The notes under the pieces were generated by a model. That model saw nothing but the letters and a program-made list of their open reading frames with translations, searched no databases and had not been told where the DNA came from. Both the position numbers and the translations under genes were made by a program. Positions 5,920-7,780 of a stretch of DNA of 7,780 nucleotides are shown piece after piece (positions within the stretch are counted from its first letter, which is position 1; the number at the start of each line of letters is the position of its first letter). This stretch comes from an uncultured Saprospiraceae bacterium (lineage in GTDB: Bacteria > Bacteroidota > Bacteroidia > Chitinophagales > Saprospiraceae), in assembly GCA_938033975.1 (NCBI GenBank), contig CALHKJ010000450.1, positions 1 to 7,780 of the forward strand, given 5' to 3'.

Positions 5920-7780
5920 ATGAATAAATTTTCAATCGCAATAATACTATCAGTATTATTAGCCTGTCAAACTAATGCTCAAGATGTAATGCTCAAAGGC
6001 AAAGAAATGTTTGGTGATATGACTGCCAGACAAATTGGCCCAGCCTTAATGAGTGGAAGAATATCAGACCTTGAAGGTCATCCTAGCAATCCAAGAATTG
6101 TCTATGCTGGAACAGCAGGAGGAGGAGTTTGGAAATCAACTAATGGAGGCGCTAGTTTTAGTTCAATCTTTGATGATTACATACAATCGATTGGAGTCGT
6201 TTCCGTAGATCCGCATGATCCTGATAATACTGTATATGTTGGAACTGGAGAAACTTGGACAAGAAACAGTGTAAGTATCGGAGACGGGATTTACAGAACC
6301 AAAGATGGTGGACAGACTTGGAAAAAGTTACCTTTTGAGGGTTCAGAAAGAGTTTCAAATATTATTATTCACCCAGATAATCCAGAAGTAATCTATGTAG
6401 GAGAACTAGGAGCATTGTGGGGAGATAGCGAAACTAGAGGAGTATACAAGTCATCCGACGGAGGTCAGACTTGGGAAAATTTATTATATATAGATCAAAA
6501 AACTGGCTGCTCTGAATTGGCCATCGATCCAAATAACCCAGATATACTGTATGCATCTATGTGGGAATTTAGAAGAACAGCTTGGTCATTTAGTTCTGGA
6601 GGTGAAAAAAGTGGATTATTTAAGTCTACTGATGGTGGAAAGACATGGAACAAAATTCACAATGGATTTCCAGCTGGTCAGCTAGGAAGAATTGCATTTG
6701 CAGTTGCTCCTTCTGATTCGGATATTTTATACTGTGTTTTAGAAACTGAAGAAGAAGATGACAAAGGTCTTTACAGGTCAGATGATGCAGGCAAGTCATG
6801 GACAAAACTCAATGGAGATTTTGGATTGGTAGTAAGACCTTTCTATTTTTCTAAAATAGTTGTTGATCCACAAAATCCAGATGTATTGGTCAAAGCTGGT
6901 TTGTTTGGATCTATTAGTAGAGATGGAGGTAAGACATTTAAAGATGCTGGAAGAATGCACCCAGATATTCACGATGTTTTGTTTGATCTAAAAGATTCAA
7001 ATAGAATGTACTTTGGAACAGACGGAGGCGTGTATCGTACATGGGATGGGGGTACTACTTTAGATATTGTTACTAGTTTACCAGTAAGTCAATTTTACCA
7101 CATAACAGTTGATAACGCAGAGCCTTATAATGTGTATGGAGGTCTCCAAGATAATGGTTCTTGGTATGGCCCTTCTGATTCTCCAGGAGGAATTGAAGCA
7201 AGAGATTGGAATACTGTAGGATTTGGTGACGGATTCAGAGTATTGAAGCATCCTACAAAACCGATTATATATTCTGAGATGCAAGGTGCAGAGAATGTGT
7301 GGAGATATGATACTGAAAGGTTGCAGAATAAAACTATACAACCATTGGAGGTTGCAGGAGATCCAAAACTTAGATTCAATTGGAATGCTCCAATCTCCTT
7401 GAGCACACATAATCCTGATAGAATTTATATCGGAAGTCAGTTTGTACACATGTCTGATGATATGGGTGATACATGGGTCAAAATTTCTGGGGACCTAACC
7501 ACAAATGATAAATCAAAGCAAAATCAAGTGGATTCTGGAGGGTTATCAAAAGACAATTCAGGTGCTGAAAATCATTGTACGGTATTTTCTATTTCTGAAT
7601 CTGAATTAGATGAAAAAATAATTTGGGTTGGTACAGATGATGGTAATGTACAAGTAACACAGAATGGTGGTAAATCTTGGGATAATGTAACAAGTAACAT
7701 TGCTGGCCTTCCGGCAAATACCTGGTGTTACCATATAGAACCAAGTGTGCATGACAAAGGAACTGCCTATGCTGTTTTTG
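5920..7780 (+). CDS. Exported VPS10/sortilin-like Asp-box beta-propeller protein (3' end outside window)
   Basis: The frame opens at ATG 5920 after an A-rich leader and stays open for 620 codons to the window edge; family members are typically about 1,000 residues, so roughly the last third is probably missing. The N-terminus is a signal peptide. L-L-A-C at 13-16 could be a lipobox, or cleavage could follow A20 in T-N-A-Q, so lipoprotein versus soluble is open. Nine Asp-box (S/T-x-D-x-G-x-x-W type) motifs are at about residues 73, 127, 178, 236, 287, 333, 374, 512 and 580; they mark the turns of propeller blades. I-x-x-H/D-P-x-N-P-x-x-I/V-Y strands alternate with them. Other family marks are G-G-L-Q-D-N-G-S-W-Y-G-P (407-418) and G-D-G-F-R-V (436-441). 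Such proteins are often auto-named sialidase, xyloglucanase or 'glycosyl hydrolase', but the Asp boxes are structural and no catalytic residues can be assigned. It is likely an envelope or secreted binding protein. It sits 59 nt behind the LolA/LolB-like gene, with a hairpin between. Confidence 0.92.
   Translation, partial: MNKFSIAIILSVLLACQTNAQDVMLKGKEMFGDMTARQIGPALMSGRISDLEGHPSNPRIVYAGTAGGGVWKSTNGGASFSSIFDDYIQSIGVVSVDPHDPDNTVYVGTGETWTRNSVSIGDGIYRTKDGGQTWKKLPFEGSERVSNIIIHPDNPEVIYVGELGALWGDSETRGVYKSSDGGQTWENLLYIDQKTGCSELAIDPNNPDILYASMWEFRRTAWSFSSGGEKSGLFKSTDGGKTWNKIHNGFPAGQLGRIAFAVAPSDSDILYCVLETEEEDDKGLYRSDDAGKSWTKLNGDFGLVVRPFYFSKIVVDPQNPDVLVKAGLFGSISRDGGKTFKDAGRMHPDIHDVLFDLKDSNRMYFGTDGGVYRTWDGGTTLDIVTSLPVSQFYHITVDNAEPYNVYGGLQDNGSWYGPSDSPGGIEARDWNTVGFGDGFRVLKHPTKPIIYSEMQGAENVWRYDTERLQNKTIQPLEVAGDPKLRFNWNAPISLSTHNPDRIYIGSQFVHMSDDMGDTWVKISGDLTTNDKSKQNQVDSGGLSKDNSGAENHCTVFSISESELDEKIIWVGTDDGNVQVTQNGGKSWDNVTSNIAGLPANTWCYHIEPSVHDKGTAYAVF

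Noticed and set aside
6158..6358. Minus-strand frames at 6158-6358, 7078-7449 and 7125-7406
   Set aside because: They are antisense to the well supported Asp-box propeller gene.
5920..7780. Naming the propeller protein a sialidase or glycoside hydrolase
   Set aside because: Asp boxes are structural turns shared by many propellers; no catalytic residues of those enzymes can be identified here.

Overview
The window looks like chromosomal DNA from an AT-rich member of the Bacteroidota, from a marine or environmental flavobacterial or saprospiral type lineage. The evidence is the protein families present (HYR-like and Ig-like secreted modules, a LolA/LolB-like secreted protein, a VPS10/sortilin-type propeller). 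The starts are also preceded by A-rich sequence rather than a Shine-Dalgarno motif, and the signal peptides end in '-AQ'. The exact genus cannot be told from the sequence.

Positions 1-4061 (minus strand) are one uninterrupted reading frame of 1,353 codons. It starts at 4061 and runs off the left edge. It encodes a giant secreted cysteine-rich protein: signal peptide, N-terminal domain, three long (about 41 residue) Cys repeats, then twenty 28-residue four-cysteine repeats. Two paralogous Ig-like modules interrupt the repeats, and HYR-like adhesin modules follow. The plus strand of this region has several open frames, but they are antisense shadows of the repeats.

Positions 4062-4400 are a non-coding gap. 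Positions 4401-4799 (minus) encode a small VOC (glyoxalase/bleomycin-resistance fold) protein that seems to lack most of the metal ligands. Positions 4800-5035 separate it from a divergent plus-strand pair and carry a clear dyad close to the VOC start.

Positions 5036-5860 (plus) encode an exported protein of the outer-membrane lipoprotein-sorting (LolA/LolB-like) type. A 9-bp hairpin follows, then from 5920 to the right edge comes the N-terminal 620 residues of a large exported VPS10/sortilin-like, Asp-box beta-propeller protein. The last two genes are probably co-transcribed. Three of the four genes encode exported products, so the window is mainly a cell-envelope/secretome locus. No RNA genes, mobile elements or CRISPR arrays were seen.
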